Source of the DNA: Lepeophtheirus salmonis
Taxonomy: Eukaryota > Arthropoda > Copepoda > Siphonostomatoida > Caligidae
DNA: 64,000 nt
Assembly: GCF_016086655.4 (NCBI RefSeq)
Contig: NC_052132.2
Location: forward strand, 4,838,805 to 4,902,804
Reading direction: 5' to 3'
Both the position numbers and the translations under genes were made by a program. A model generated the notes under the pieces. The model was not told the origin of the DNA and made no database searches. It saw only the letters and a list, made by a program, of their open reading frames with translations. Shown here piece by piece: positions 35,646 to 46,885 of this stretch (position 1 is the first letter of the stretch; each line of letters opens with the position of its first letter).

Positions 35646-36293
35646 CTAAGGTAATATAAAAAACATCAAAGATGCCAAAGTTATTAAAAGAATGGGGTAA
35701 CAGTCCCCTTTATAAACTAAAATATAAACTTTGTCCCATTTAAAATTCGATTGTTGCAATATATCTTGCAATTGTTTTTTTAGACCTGCAGGAAGAGGAG
35801 TCGTTTTTGTTCTACAATTGTAATTAATTGTGAGTGTCTCTGCATCTATCCCTTCGACTTCAAAATCATTCTCTCCTCTCATTGTAAGAGCAATTAGCCC
35901 ATCCCTCGCCATGAGACTGATGCCAAAGCTATTGATAATGATACTCTCCGCCATCGACAATAGATCACGGAAATAAATTAGGTGAACAAAGATTCTACTG
36001 CTTCTTTTCCGGAAAAACGTCCTCATTCCGTTTTATTTGACTTGCTGTTGTATATCGAGGATGTGCCGAGCCTGTACCAAAAACCACTTCTGTGACCATA
36101 TTGTAAAGGGGTTTTTTCTTGGACTGATGGCTTCCTCTTCCAGTGTATTGCCATCAATAAACATGGGTGTGATTTTTTTTCTATTTCGGTCATGATTTTT
36201 TTTTTTCCCTTTTCACTGAACATAATCCTATAAAGAAGGGGATTGGCGGGCCTGATTGTAGGAAATTAGCAGCACGATAATCCAGTTTTCCAT
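35646..36293 (-). pseudogene. unrecognised secreted/anchored-protein-like gene, frames broken
   Basis: On the minus strand an ATG at 36,293 starts MENWIIVLLISYNQA, which looks like a short signal peptide. That frame closes after 21 codons. A middle part reads YNMVTEVVFGTGSAHPRYTT and then NEDVFPEKKQ, and a 126-codon frame (36,026-35,646) carries SFGISLMARDGLIALTMRGE, IDAETLTINYNC and a final YPILLITLASLMFFILP. The hydrophobic tail directly before the stop would suit a membrane or GPI-anchor signal. The pieces need two frame changes to join, at least one near the 11-base A run around 36,190. It could be a decayed gene or a terminal exon with unseen introns. I do not recognise a family. Confidence 0.4.
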
Positions 36294-37274
36294 CTTTCCT
36301 AAAAATCTTTTTAATTCGCTTTTTGAAGTTAGTGCATATTCTGTATATTACAGATGGACAGTTCTAAGGCGTGGGTTGAACTTGAGTGGTACATCAGGAC
36401 CTAAGCCAAAAAAATATATATTAAATTAATATTTCTTGGTATTGATGAATGATTAATTACCTCGTTCAACAAAGTGGAATGAAAGTGAGGATTTCCTATC
36501 AGGTTTTGAATAAATGTGAATTTTAAAAAAATCGAAAAACTTTATACTAGCATTTTTTTCATAAAAAAATAATTTCTCAAATTTTTTTAAAACCAAATTA
36601 ATTTTTCAAATTTTTCTTAAAAAAAACTTTTTATTTTAATTTCTTTTCTAAAAAGCTTTATTTCTCTATTTTTTTCCATGGATTTTTAATTTTTTTTTCT
36701 AAAATATTAAATTTTTGAATTTTTTTCCAAAACTGAATTGTTTAGGAATAGTTGTTAATTTTTGACAATATTTTCCAAATTTTTTTATTCTAGAAACCAA
36801 GCCCTCCCAATGTATAACCCTGTAGACGCCACTGTACTAATTTTGGGTGACGCTAAAAAAGTTTCCTGACCCCTGGTATAGATTAATAATTAAATCTGTC
36901 AACAAAGCGGAACCGATGTGATGTTTTCGTATCAGTTTATTTGTTTGTAAGCAGGAATACAAAAAAGTTAGAGACGGATGTTGGTAAAACTTTGTAGGAA
37001 GATTAATTAACAGGAAGAGTCCATTGAGTATGTATTCTACTATATGTACATGTAAAAAAACAATATTTAAAAAAATATATTTTAGTCGAAAAAGTATAGA
37101 CAAGTGTCAAAATACCCACATTAATTTTGGTACCAGTTCCGGTACAAAAAAAATTAGTTTTATGATAACACAATCAATATTTAGAAAGCAAGGTTTTTCT
37201 TAATGTATATCTATATTGTTCTCATTTTGAGTGTATCTTAAGACTGATCTAAGATCAGTTGGTATATCTCGATA
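36294..37274. other. AT-rich; dispersed repeat at 36.54-36.83 kb
   Basis: The poly-A/T-rich block at 36,540-36,830 is related in inverted orientation to 30,360-30,640. No gene seen. Confidence 0.45.
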
Positions 37275-37815
37275 AGCCATGCTAGGGTATTCAGGGAGGA
37301 TCTGAGGATAAACCCGTATCGTCTACAATAGTGGCAGCTTTTTAGCAAGTCCACAATGGGCAAGAGGCTTACCCGGGCGAAGGTGCTTCTGAAATTCCTC
37401 AATTCTTTTACGCACATTTCAATCATTTGGACTGAAGATAAAGTATTTACTGTGGAGCTTTATTACAACAGCCACAACGACCGGGTGCTGGGTTGGAGCA
37501 TCGAGAACATTCACCTGAAAGAGTGCAGCACTTTTGGAGAAAGAACATGTGACCTCTTCTACCACCCCAGATCTCAAAATAATAGACTTCTCCATATAGT
37601 CATTCTCGAGAGGGAGGTGAGTGCGACTTCCTACCATAGTTTTGACGACTTGAAGGCCACCATCGTCTCTGCATGGGACAACTTGTCGAAAAAAACCATC
37701 CGTACAACGTATAAAGTAATTTCAAAGTGTCTGAGAGCTGTAGATCCACAAATGGTGGCCTTGTTGAATAAACTGACACTCATTATGAAGAAAATTTTAT
37801 GCCAATTGTAATGGT
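37275..37815 (+). pseudogene. Tc1/mariner transposase relic, catalytic middle deleted
   Basis: A 151-codon frame (37,356-37,811) extends upstream past one TAG as HARVFREDLRINPYRLQ. It continues GKRLTRAKVLLKFLNS, then IIWTEDKVFTVE (first catalytic region, family WTDEKVF) and RVLGWSIENIHLKE. The second Asp motif is deleted. The third-Asp region is readable one frame over as TPDLKIIDFSI, and the C-terminus is good (LEREVSATS, then FDDLKATIVSAWDNLSKK). A 40-bp terminal sequence at 37,849-37,888 is probably the element's right TIR; it recurs at 51,200-51,239. Confidence 0.82.
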
Positions 37816-37848
37816 TTAAAAAGATGTTAAGATAAATAAATTTTCTTC

Positions 37849-37888
37849 GTACTTTCATGGCTGTTGAAGTTGTCCTAAGACTTATGGG
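37849..37888 (+). repeat. mariner-type terminal repeat, copy 1
   Basis: 40 bp ending GTCCTAAGACTTATGGG. The inverse of 51,200-51,239 with one mismatch. Its position just after the transposase relic marks it as the 3' TIR. Confidence 0.7.
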
Positions 37889-38745
37889 TAACCGTACAGA
37901 ATCGGAATGTAAAAATAAATTAAATTTCGCAAGTGTTTAGATCAATATATGTTTATTACAACTCTTGAGAATAAAGTACGAGCTGAGGACTCATTTTTAA
38001 CAAAGAGCGGGCAATGTTAAATCTCATACTCAGAAAGAAAAGAAAAGGAAGTACATTATATGAAATAAAAAATAATAAAATTGATCTTTTGTGACGTCAT
38101 TGTGTGTGTTTTTTGCTTTTTAACTATTACGTTAGATAATAAAATAAATTATATAACTAAGTAAAAATATTAATATATTCATATTATATTTCACTATTAT
38201 GAATATATTTAGCAAGATATGTGCCATGCTCTTAATGTATATCTCATATGTCTTATTTGGAAAAATATATATATTAGTTACACTATCCACCATAATCGCA
38301 CTTTTTTTTCTGCACAAGAATAGCATATGCTCAACTTAGTACAGTTTGATCCCCTGATTCCAAATATGGCTTGATTTTTTCTCTCATAGCCTCGTGGCCT
38401 TCAGAAAAAGGCAATACATTTTTGGGTATTTTTAAGGTTCAAAGCTGTTTTAAGCCCTCGGTGTTGATGATAGGGATAAATTATATAAATATATTTTAAA
38501 GCCGATTGTTAAAAAATTCTATGACGTCTTTTAAAATTTCTGCATCAGACTTATAACTCAAGTCATCTTTGTGTAAAGTGGAAAATAGGCGCTTTCTTTT
38601 CAAAGGCTCATAGCTTTCAGACGAATAGATTCAAAAAGTTTCAAAGTATTGCATTGGATAGCTAAAAGTATGAACTTTAATTAAAATAAAAGAGCTTTTC
38701 CAAAAACGCTCTATATTGTTGTCAATTTGAGATAAGGCTACCACA

Positions 38746-39182
38746 ATATTTCAAGAAAAAAACTCATTTTTTAATTGATCTCATAATAAAAGTACATAAG
38801 TATTCGTATGCAACAGCTAAAAGAGATAGAAACAAAGACAGAGAAGAAGAAAAGAGAGAAAAAAAGGAGAAAAAAAAAAGAAAATATATATTATACAAAT
38901 TGTTATAACATTAAGCCTCATGTCTCAAACTGTATAAATAAATTTTTTCAAGCTTCATGGACACAAAATGACACGTAGCATACCCGTAGTGAGTGAGGGA
39001 TTCCAAAAAACGGACATTCAAGGGAGTCATACGAGAAAAATCTTTTTATTTTTCTCTCTCTTTGTTTCTTTCTCTTTTCTTCTTCTCTGTCTTTGTTTCT
39101 ATCTCTTCTAGCTGGGGCATACGAATACTTATGCACTTTTATTATGAGATCAATTCAAAAAGGAGTTTTTTCCTTGAAATAT
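38746..39182. mobile_element. foldback element with ~135-bp inverted arms
   Basis: The left arm (38,746-38,885) and right arm (39,045-39,182) are inverted copies at high identity. Outer ends are ATATTTCAAG/CTTGAAATAT. Shared interior blocks include TGATCTCATAATAAAAGT, GTATTCGTATGC and GAAACAAAGACAGAGAAGAA. The inner part of each arm is purine- or pyrimidine-rich. The ~160-bp centre has no ORF. It splits unit 1 of the surrounding repeat, which supports insertion by transposition. Confidence 0.8.
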
Positions 39183-39747
39183 AGGGCTTAAAACATCTTT
39201 GAACCATAAAAATAGCCAAAAGTAACAAAAAAAAAAAAATAAGGCCATAGTAGGAATCAGAGGATCAACTCCTATTAAATTGAGTGTATACTATTTTTGT
39301 ACCATTTTTGCTGTTGGACAGTATAATTTATAATATTTAACTTAAAATATAAATATCTAAATTAATAATTCCTCACTTAATAACTAAGAAGGGAGGCACT
39401 GATTCAATGGCAGTTAATCAGTAATCGACAAATGCTGTTTTATAAATAAAAACACTCTTCAGATTTCCAGCCATAAAAAAAACTCAAACTCTAAAAAAAA
39501 TTGTATTTACAACTCAAGTATTTAATATCGCATTAATACAGAAAAAATGGAAGAAAGACAAACTATACTTATTTTAGTAGAAATTGATCCTTTGATTCCA
39601 GATATGCATTCAGTCCTTTTCTATCAGCCTCAAAGCCTTCAGAAAAAGACCATTATTATTTTTGGTATTTTGGATATTGATAAAAATTTTCAATGTTTTT
39701 AGACCTTGGTGTTGAAGATAAGGATATATAAATTGTATATAATAGAT

Positions 39748-40404
39748 TGGAGAAAAAGTAATTTTGTATTTTTGGTTTAATTTCAATGCTTTTTAAGAAG
39801 TGTGAGAATCATTTAATTAAAGCCAAGTTTCCCCCCTGTTCTCTTTGATAACTTTTTACCACCGAGAATTCAACTTCATAACATGCTTTTCGCAGAAGCC
39901 CTTATCCCTATTGATAAACAAATTGGACAACTAATTTACACTGGCCTCTGACGAGGCAAAATTTGTATCCTGAAACGCGTTGTCCATGGAAGTCACCTGT
40001 TGCCAGGTCCGTACTGTAGAATGAATGCATCAGAACTTTACATCCGCCGAGCTCCCAGAGCTTCTGGCGCTTCATTTAAGATGTGTGCGGCCTGGCATTG
40101 TCTTGAGGATGCCTTGTTGTCTCCTATTCACCAATGCTGGCCGATTCTCTTTGATAACTAGCTTCAATCAGTCAACACAAAAGTATCGGCCCAGTCGACA
40201 TCAAAAAATGTATTTGATTCTTTCCCTTTTCAGATAGAAAAAGTATAAAATATTTTAATTAAAAGGACTAGATCGGCCAAGGGCAATAGCATAGAAAATG
40301 TATTTGTAGTAAATAAACGCAGCTTTATAACAATGTATTGTATGATCCGATATGACAAATAATAAACAAGATATACTTAGTTTAAAAAAAAATACTTTTT
40401 CCCA
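39748..40404 (-). mobile_element. decayed mariner (DD34D-type) inserted in repeat unit 2
   Basis: On the minus strand QDNARPHTS (near 40,085-40,110) is the second-Asp motif typical of classical mariners (HDNARPH). It is followed by MKRQKLWELG, then FYSTDLATGDFH for the family YSPDLAPSDFH, and INRDKGFCEKHVMKLNSRW near the C-terminus. The coding remnant spans about 39,800-40,240. The ends TGGAGAAAAAGTA and, inverted, TGGGAAAAAGTA look like TIRs. The N-terminal half is missing. The flanking sequence on both sides rejoins into one repeat unit when the insertion is removed. Confidence 0.75.
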
Positions 40405-41060
40405 TGCCTAATATTTTAAAGCCTAAAGTTAAAAGATTATAATACAGTTGTTAAAGTATCTTAATCAGGCTTAGAACTCAAGATATCTTTGTATAAATTT
40501 TGATAGTTAGTTCCTAATATTCAGAGGCTTATATAAAGACGCATAGATGAACCGATTAAGTGGCAAGTAATCGGGAATTTACAAATGTTCCTTATAAAAT
40601 TGTATAAAAGAAAAATACTTCTCAGATTACATGCTGTCAAAAAACTTCATATCTAAAAATGCTTTTATAACTCTACTTATTTATATAACTTATCAATTGC
40701 AAAAATGGTACAAAAAAAAATTAGGCTCATTTTAGTAGAATATGATCATTTGATTCAAAATAAAGTCCTTTTTTTTCTTTTAGCCTCAGAGCCTTTACAA
40801 AAGGCCATACATATTTTGGTTTTTTTAACTATTGGCAAAAAGAATCAAAGCTTTTTGAACCCTTTAGTCTTGATGACAAGGATAAATGATTGGAGTACAT
40901 TTAAAAGCCTATATATTCAAAAATTCCGAACCCATTTTGAAAGTCACTTTTCTTGCATAAAACTCAAGCTTTTTTGTTATCATTTTTAAATGAGTGCTTT
41001 CTCTTGTGAGGCTCATAGCTCCAAATTAAAATAACTCCAGAAAGTTTACAATTATCTCAT

Positions 41061-41894
41061 TTCCGAGTTGAAAATTTGATCTACAATTACAATGTTTAAT
41101 AATTTTTTTTTACCTTTGAACGGTGTTACTAGACCATCAGCTCTCTCAAAATAAAAAGCCTTACAAAAATCTTATACTATGTTCCATTGTATACTACCTT
41201 ATTCTAAATGATTTTTTTCTAATTTGATTGTATGTTTCTTTGTTCTGTTTTGTTTGGTTTTTTATAACAAAAGTTTTTTCCCAGCCGGTTATTTTCTTAA
41301 TTATAACGTGGTTTTTGAAACCTTGCTTTTATTTTATAAAGTGCGGTGTTTTGAAAAAACACATAATAAAGTGGAAAGCTCATTTTAAATTACAAAAGGG
41401 TTTAATAACAAAAATATATTTTTAAAAGTTGGTAAAAGTCTTTTAATTAAGTCAATAATGATAAAGTGAAAGCAAGGTGAATGGAGATACGAAATATCTA
41501 CCCTTTGATTAGTTACATCTTACTAATAGAACAAATGGTTATATATAAAATACATTATATAGAAGCATAAATGGCTTAATAAAACAATAAGTGTCTCGGT
41601 TTTCTTACAGATTGAGTACTCAAAACATGCATTTTTAGCATTTCATTACGATTTTATCTCCTTTATTTTTAACTATGTACTTTCAATACGTAATCAAACG
41701 GCATTTTTTTTGTCCCATGTTTATAAATTGTAAAAATATCAGGGCAAAAACAAAAAAAGCAATTTGTGTGGTATCTTTTTGTGATGTAAATCGTGTGTAT
41801 ATTTTAGTCTGTCCGGGTTTTTTTTTGTTTTTTTAATAAGTAGTCAGAAGAATGATTTTTTTTCCCCCAAAGCTATTGTGATTATTATTTATTG
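41061..41894. other. AT-rich, nothing recognised
   Basis: No supported feature. Confidence 0.5.
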
Positions 41895-42215
41895 CACTTC
41901 CTTTCCTAATACATTTAATAATTATATTCAAAACCATTTTCAACATTAGTGTGTACTCAAAAAAAGAAAGAGTCACCTTGAGGATTTGTTGTGAAGTTAT
42001 AATAGTAAGTCCTTGTTTCCTTGTTGGGCTCAGAGTAGAATTGAGGATCAACATCAGAGTCATTTTGCCAGTGGCCTTCTATATATACTTCTCCCCCTCT
42101 TCCATTGTCACTGCTGGTTGTAGCTGATCCTGTGTAATGTCATGACAGCTAAGTTGCTCTCCTCAAAAATATTCTTCATATTGTCAAAGATACCAGTTTG
42201 ATCTACGGTTTCTTT
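41895..42215 (+). repeat. dispersed repeat family D1, copy 2
   Basis: Aligns with 18,438-18,715 and 56,679-56,998. It has CACTTCCTTTCCTAA, CACCTTGAGGATTTGTTGTG, a TTGGGCTCAGAGTAGAATTG block, a CCCCCTC patch and CAGCTAAGTTGCTCTCCTCA in order. Confidence 0.75.
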
Positions 42216-42444
42216 TCTTTTTTAAATCCATAAAATACACACAATTTTCATCAATAACGATCTCCTCCAAACGTTTGACATATAACATATGTGTTTATCA
42301 TAGAGATCAATTATGGACTAAGTGCTACCACTATTGGGGACTGATGAGCCCATCAACTTTAATACTTGTCTGAGAAGTTGTGATGAGAACTTCAAACACC
42401 AAGGTATATCGTCCGTTGGTTAGTTCTACATAAATAGCATCGTT

Positions 42445-42985
42445 TTGAGCAATTTCATACTTTCGTTAAGGGCCAAAACACTTTTCCGAATCCAAAAAGC
42501 GGATAAGAAGCGTTCAGGCCCTCCAACTTCGGCATATATTGCACTAGAAACTATCTCTAGCAAAATAATAAAAGAAGACTTTTCCAACGGCCATGCTTTG
42601 AAACACCCTTCAACTCTAGCTCAGAAAAGAATGGAAAGAGACATGAAAAAAGAAGACCCATTTTTAATTTTGAAAAACTCCTTTAGCGATTCTCTACAGA
42701 AGTGACTAAGGTACAGGTTGACAACATTATCACTTTTTTGCCAATAAATCGAGAGCGAGTCTGGAGGATAGAAAGTGTTTATTCTACAAGAAGGAGACGG
42801 ATGCATCATTTCATACTTTTTACCTTTGCCAAATGGTTGTACCCATATTGAGAGTGATGGAGAACATTGTATGGAACCACTTTGAAGTGAGAATCACCCA
42901 GTTTGATTGGCTTGTCGTCTCGTCTTCTTCATATGATGAGTGTCTCAAAACATTCTTTCCAAGGTTCAGGAAATGCTCAGGGTAG
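42445..42985 (+). pseudogene. LINE C-terminal fragment
   Basis: The second half (42,722-42,985, 87 codons) reads KCLFYKKETDASFHTFYLCQ, then VVPILRVMENIVWNHF and TQFDWLVV. This matches the zinc-binding tail after LINE reverse transcriptase (CPLC...H.F..C...W..V, then an I-T-D-WL motif); the second Cys is Tyr here. The 86-codon frame just upstream (42,445-42,705) is polar and may be the preceding part of the same protein in another frame, but I cannot match it. An A-rich ATAAATAAAAATAAAG near 43,040 could be the LINE 3' tail. Confidence 0.55.
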
Positions 42986-44444
42986 CAAATAGTACGAACG
43001 GGATTTCCCCTCCCCCCGGTAAAGCTGCGTGTCCACTATGATAAATAAAAATAAAGAAGACGTGGAACTAGATTATTGGTCTCGTTTAATTCTAATTCAT
43101 TATTTAAAAGCATTCGATTTATCATTTACTAATCGTATAATTTATGTTGATTGTGTAAAATTGTGATTATAAAGAATACAATTAAAAAAAGGTTCAAAGT
43201 TCACTTAAAATATACTAACTGTGTAAACCGTTCACTAGAGAGAAATTTGTTCAAACTATCTTTGTAAACCTTTTTTATTATAGATATGCAAATAAAATTT
43301 TATTAATTTGAGTATAATTAATATGTATTACATATACTTAATGTTTGTGTAAGAGTGATATTTGGTTTATAGATTGTGTTTGTATATAAAAGAAATATAA
43401 TAATCATTACTAATTTTTTTAAAACGCTAAAAACATACGATTTCACAAATTGTTAATTTTTAGGCAAGATGATTTTAAGGGGAAATTTGTGCTCTAATAA
43501 GTGCCCATTCTAGTCTTTTAACATGTTCTTGCTAAGAACTAATGAAACAAATATCCACCACCCAACCAATAAAGATTTCAAATGTCCATAAATTTCTCAT
43601 TCGAAAAAGTTATGTACCTATTTATAGGTACATATTGAAGTATATTTGGGTGTAGTTCTTACTGGAATAGATTTTGAGTGCCAAGATAGTGTCATATATG
43701 GAAATCTTACTCTACGAATAAGTTCTTAAAGCAATAAAATAGTATGTAACAAAAGAAAATTAATTAAATTAACAAAAGCGTTCTTCTTTTTTTATTTTTG
43801 CAAAAAAAAAAAATGCAATTTATAAAAAAGGTTTTCTTTTGGAGTTCCTTTTATTTCCTCGAGATACAGGATTTTTTTAAACTTTATTAATCAAAGTATT
43901 AGCAAAGTATTTCCAATCATAAAAATAAAATAAATATTTTCTAGGAATTTTCAAAAGTTTTATTTTCATTTAATTTTCTTAGGCATCAAGGCAAAGATAA
44001 AAATACACCTGAGAAATTATTATTGACTCAGGGAATTTCACACTTATATAGGGCTTTGTGTACTTATTTTTAGGGATGGGATTTATGTAAGAGCGAAAGC
44101 GATATATTTGGTATTACTGAATTAAGACAATGGTAATATCAGCTACCTTTAATAGGATTTTGGTCGGAGAAATGACTTACTCTAATAAGAAAGGGAACAT
44201 TCTAAATTTAAAATAGCATTAGTGCAGTAAAATTATCAAAGTAATAGAATTATACTATTCCGAATTTTAAACAACTTATACCAAAAATATACAATAATGC
44301 TTTCTTCAGAGGAGAAGTTAACAACATTACGACCAATTAGATAATGAGCAAACAAGGAAAAAAGCACACACAACTAAAGTTTTTATTTTTCAAATATCAT
44401 TTTTATTTTTTTTACACAGATCCCTCCTTTACTCAAGTCACAAG
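42986..44444. other. AT-rich, nothing recognised
   Basis: No gene seen. Confidence 0.5.
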
Positions 44445-44674
44445 GCCTGGGCCTCCATGGACGCCGATTACATCCAACAAGTCTGTGGCAGCTTCAAACG
44501 TCGCCTGACCAGTGTCATTGAGTCTAATGGTGGCTACATTGATTAAATTTGATCACAAACTATTTTATTATTCTAAAAATGTATGAATAAATTGTTTTTC
44601 AAGTCATTCGAAATGTCATTATTGTCCGCGATATGTTCTGAACAAAAATTGGTAAATAATTCTGCACGGCCCGG
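44445..44674 (+). pseudogene. 5'-truncated second copy of the maT-like element
   Basis: The last ~230 bp of the family at 7,262-8,486. It carries the transposase C-terminus (WASMDADYIQQVCGSF, then RRLTSVIESNGGYID and TAA), the 3' untranslated part and the TIR (ending GCACGGCCCGG) followed by TA. It keeps the CAA codon where the 7.3-kb copy has a stop. Everything 5' of GCCTGGGCC is missing, and the left junction is unrelated AT-rich DNA. Confidence 0.9.
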
Positions 44675-44677
44675 TAT

Positions 44678-45599
44678 AGGGAGGCAAGAAGAGACATCAT
44701 AGGCAATTTAATCTGCGCCGGGAGGACCACCTCGGACATCATAATGTCCTTTAACGTTAGCAAGGCTACAGTATGTAGGGTCAGAAATCGTTTGGCTAAT
44801 GGGGACAACCTTAAGGACAACCCCAAAAGTGGAAGATCCACGAAATTGAAGCCAGAGAACATCGTGGAGGCCTTAAAGGTCAACCAACGATGGAGTTGTC
44901 AGAGTACGCCAAGAAGAAAAACAGGAGACGGTCTACTGTGGGCGACACAATCAGAAAAGCTGGAGTAGGGTCACTTTGAAGTATTAAGGGACCACTTTTG
45001 TTCCATCGTCAAAAAGAACTATGTCTTCAGAGATGTCAACAACTCTTGAATGATCTGAAGCACAATAGCAAATGGGTATTTTTTTTTCTCTAATGAAAAT
45101 ACCTTTACCGTTGACCTCTGTGATGATGTTTTGGGGTGGTGGCATATATGGGAGAAAAAATAACTCCAATTTGGTTTCCTGTTGGATACTGGTTACCTGC
45201 TGCCGACTACTTGATGGTGTTGAAGGAAAATGGGGTCCCATAGATCACCAAGACCATGAAGAAGTCCAACAAGGCCACGTACGTATTTCAGCAGAACGGA
45301 GCTCCGGCCTATACTACAAATATTTTACAAGAGTGGATGGGTAGGAACATCAACTTCTGGTACAAGGACCTTTGGCTCCTCATAACTTAGATCTTAAACC
45401 ACTGGATTACTTCTTTTTGCTAGCAGATTGAGATGAAGACTTGCAAAGTCCGTCACCCGAATATTGATCCCCTGAAGACTTTTGTTAACCAGCAGGGGAT
45501 GATCATGAAAAAGTACACTACGTTGCCAATATGTACAAGGGGTTCTGGAGGCTGTTGGAGGTTGTCATTTAGGCTGATGGTGGCCAGATTCATTATTAA
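44678..45599 (+). pseudogene. Tc1/mariner transposase relic (second lineage)
   Basis: Begins directly after the maT fragment with RRDIIGNLICAGRTTSDIIM, FNVSKATVCRVRNRLANG and NPKSGRSTKLKPENIVEALK, an N-terminal helix-turn-helix and GRP-type linker. Then comes FFSNEKTFTVD-like sequence (first catalytic region, family FSDEKTF), and QQNGAPAYTTN with the second Asp changed to Asn. NLDLKPLDYF is the third region, then EMKTCKVRHPNIDPLKTFVN and a C-terminal part ending ADGGQIHY. Several frameshifts and stops. The right TIR lies at about 45,683-45,722 (inverted start CCGGGTGTGGAAAAAGTACT), followed by TA. The left end of this element is lost or displaced by the maT copy. Confidence 0.85.
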
Positions 45600-45682
45600 T
45601 TTGCATTTTTATAGTTAAAAATATTAAAAAATAAAGTTTTCTGTGTACAACATCATCCTAATCAATTATGCGTATTTTAATG

Positions 45683-45722
45683 ACTACGTAGAGACAGGTA
45701 CCAGTACTTTTTCCACACCCGG
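45683..45722 (-). repeat. right terminal repeat of mariner relic
   Basis: Read inward from the end the sequence starts CCGGGTGTGGAAAAAGTACT, with TA at 45,723-45,724. No left partner was found. Confidence 0.6.
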
Positions 45723-45724
45723 TA

Positions 45725-46452
45725 TAATTTGATGAGGATTTATGTTGTAATACTACGTAATTAGGCTTCCTATTCATCTTAAACCAATTTTGAAAGACAA
45801 AATATTCAATTTTGTGCCATGAATTGCAATTCCTAATCTTTCATTAATAAATAATAAATATTTTTTTTTTTTTTTTTTTGATAACTTTTGATAGTGGGTT
45901 CGAATCGCTATTAAAACCATTTGAACGAAAATCGAGACAAACTTCCCTCCCAATAAATAATGAATAATAGAAAACATATTTAAAGAAGAGAAGTCAATCA
46001 ATCAATGATAGAGAATGAACAATATGACTGAATTAATTGTTTGGATCGAATATTTTGGAGGTCCTATGTAGCCAATCAAATCCTGATCGACACTCATTTA
46101 TTCTGAGGTTGTCTTTGACTCCATAATTATCTAAATCTATTAGTAATGGGAGCAGTCTAATGGATAATTAAATAGTATTACAGCATGAATCATCATTAAA
46201 TATATTTATGTATTATTTTTTTCAAATATGTCCGTCTGGTAGTGGGGTCATTCGGCAATGAAGCCTTCTACATAAGGGGGGAGGTTAATATTTTTTTCAA
46301 AAATTTATTTTCGTTTTTCGAACTCTAATAAGTTTTAATGTAACTCATGGACAACCCACTCAGGAAAAGTTATTCGCTTGAACATAATATGTGTTGCTTC
46401 GCACCCTAAGAAATATATTTTATATATATGGACTTCAAAGAAGATTCCTAGT
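45725..46452. other. AT-rich, T run, no gene
   Basis: A T run of about 20 bases lies at 45,859-45,879. A B-box-like GGGTTCGAATCG follows, but no tRNA can be folded around it. Confidence 0.45.
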
Positions 46453-46519
46453 TAAGATGGAGTAAATGTAATACTATAATGTTTACTTATACTCAATCAA
46501 TGTAACTCCATCTAACCAA
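46453..46519 (+). repeat. 67-bp micro-MITE, complete copy
   Basis: Matches the reverse complement of 27,197-27,263 along its length. The left end AAGATGGAGTAAATGTAATA is slightly degraded. The right end is ACTCCATCTAACC. Confidence 0.75.
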
Positions 46520-46885
46520 TTAAAGGGTTATTTAAAAAAATGAATAAAAAGTTGTTTTTTTCTTCAAAATAAGATTTGGTATTTTTATTGTCCCAAAAAT
46601 GTCTTAGTAAATAGTTTTGTCCATTGTTAATCAAACGACGTATATTTTTAAAACAGAATACTATATAGTTTTTTTATGATCTTTTTTTGGTCCCTTTTCG
46701 TGTACTATGTAATATTTTTATCTAATTTTAAAAAGTATTTTTAATACAAAAAGGTATATTTTATATATACTAAAAGGGCTTTACTTCAATTTTCCGACTA
46801 ACATCCCTTTTTTTACGACTCTAATACTCCATGGAGGACCCCTTCCCCCCCCCCAAAAAAAACATCCTGTAGCACCGGTTTTGGT

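Larger units (their letters stand above)
38348..41060 (+). repeat. three diverged tandem units interrupted by insertions
   Basis: Units begin at 38,348, 39,586 and 40,744, each with a GATCxxxTGATTC start. Each then has a TAGCCTC-AGCCTT(C/T)A block, a CCATACAT/CAATACAT-type block, a CAAAGCTxTTTT block and a (C/T)TTGATGA-AxGGATAA block. After these come ACTCAAG-(A/T)(T/C)(A/C)TCTTTGT and GGCTCATA blocks. Unit 1 is lengthened by the foldback element at 38,746-39,182, unit 2 by the mariner at 39,748-40,404. A short inverted copy of the unit start lies at about 39,237-39,268. No coding function is visible. Confidence 0.7.

Noticed and set aside
37419..37858. Minus-strand open frames at 37.4-37.9 kb
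   Set aside because: Antisense to the mariner relic; no motif of their own.
38993..39184. Open frames of Arg/Lys/Glu or Ser/Phe repeats at 38.9-39.2 kb
   Set aside because: They are translations of the polypurine/polypyrimidine arms of the foldback element.
45880..45905. B-box-like GGGTTCGAATCG after a T run, possible tRNA
   Set aside because: No A box at the right distance on either strand and no acceptor or anticodon stem could be formed.
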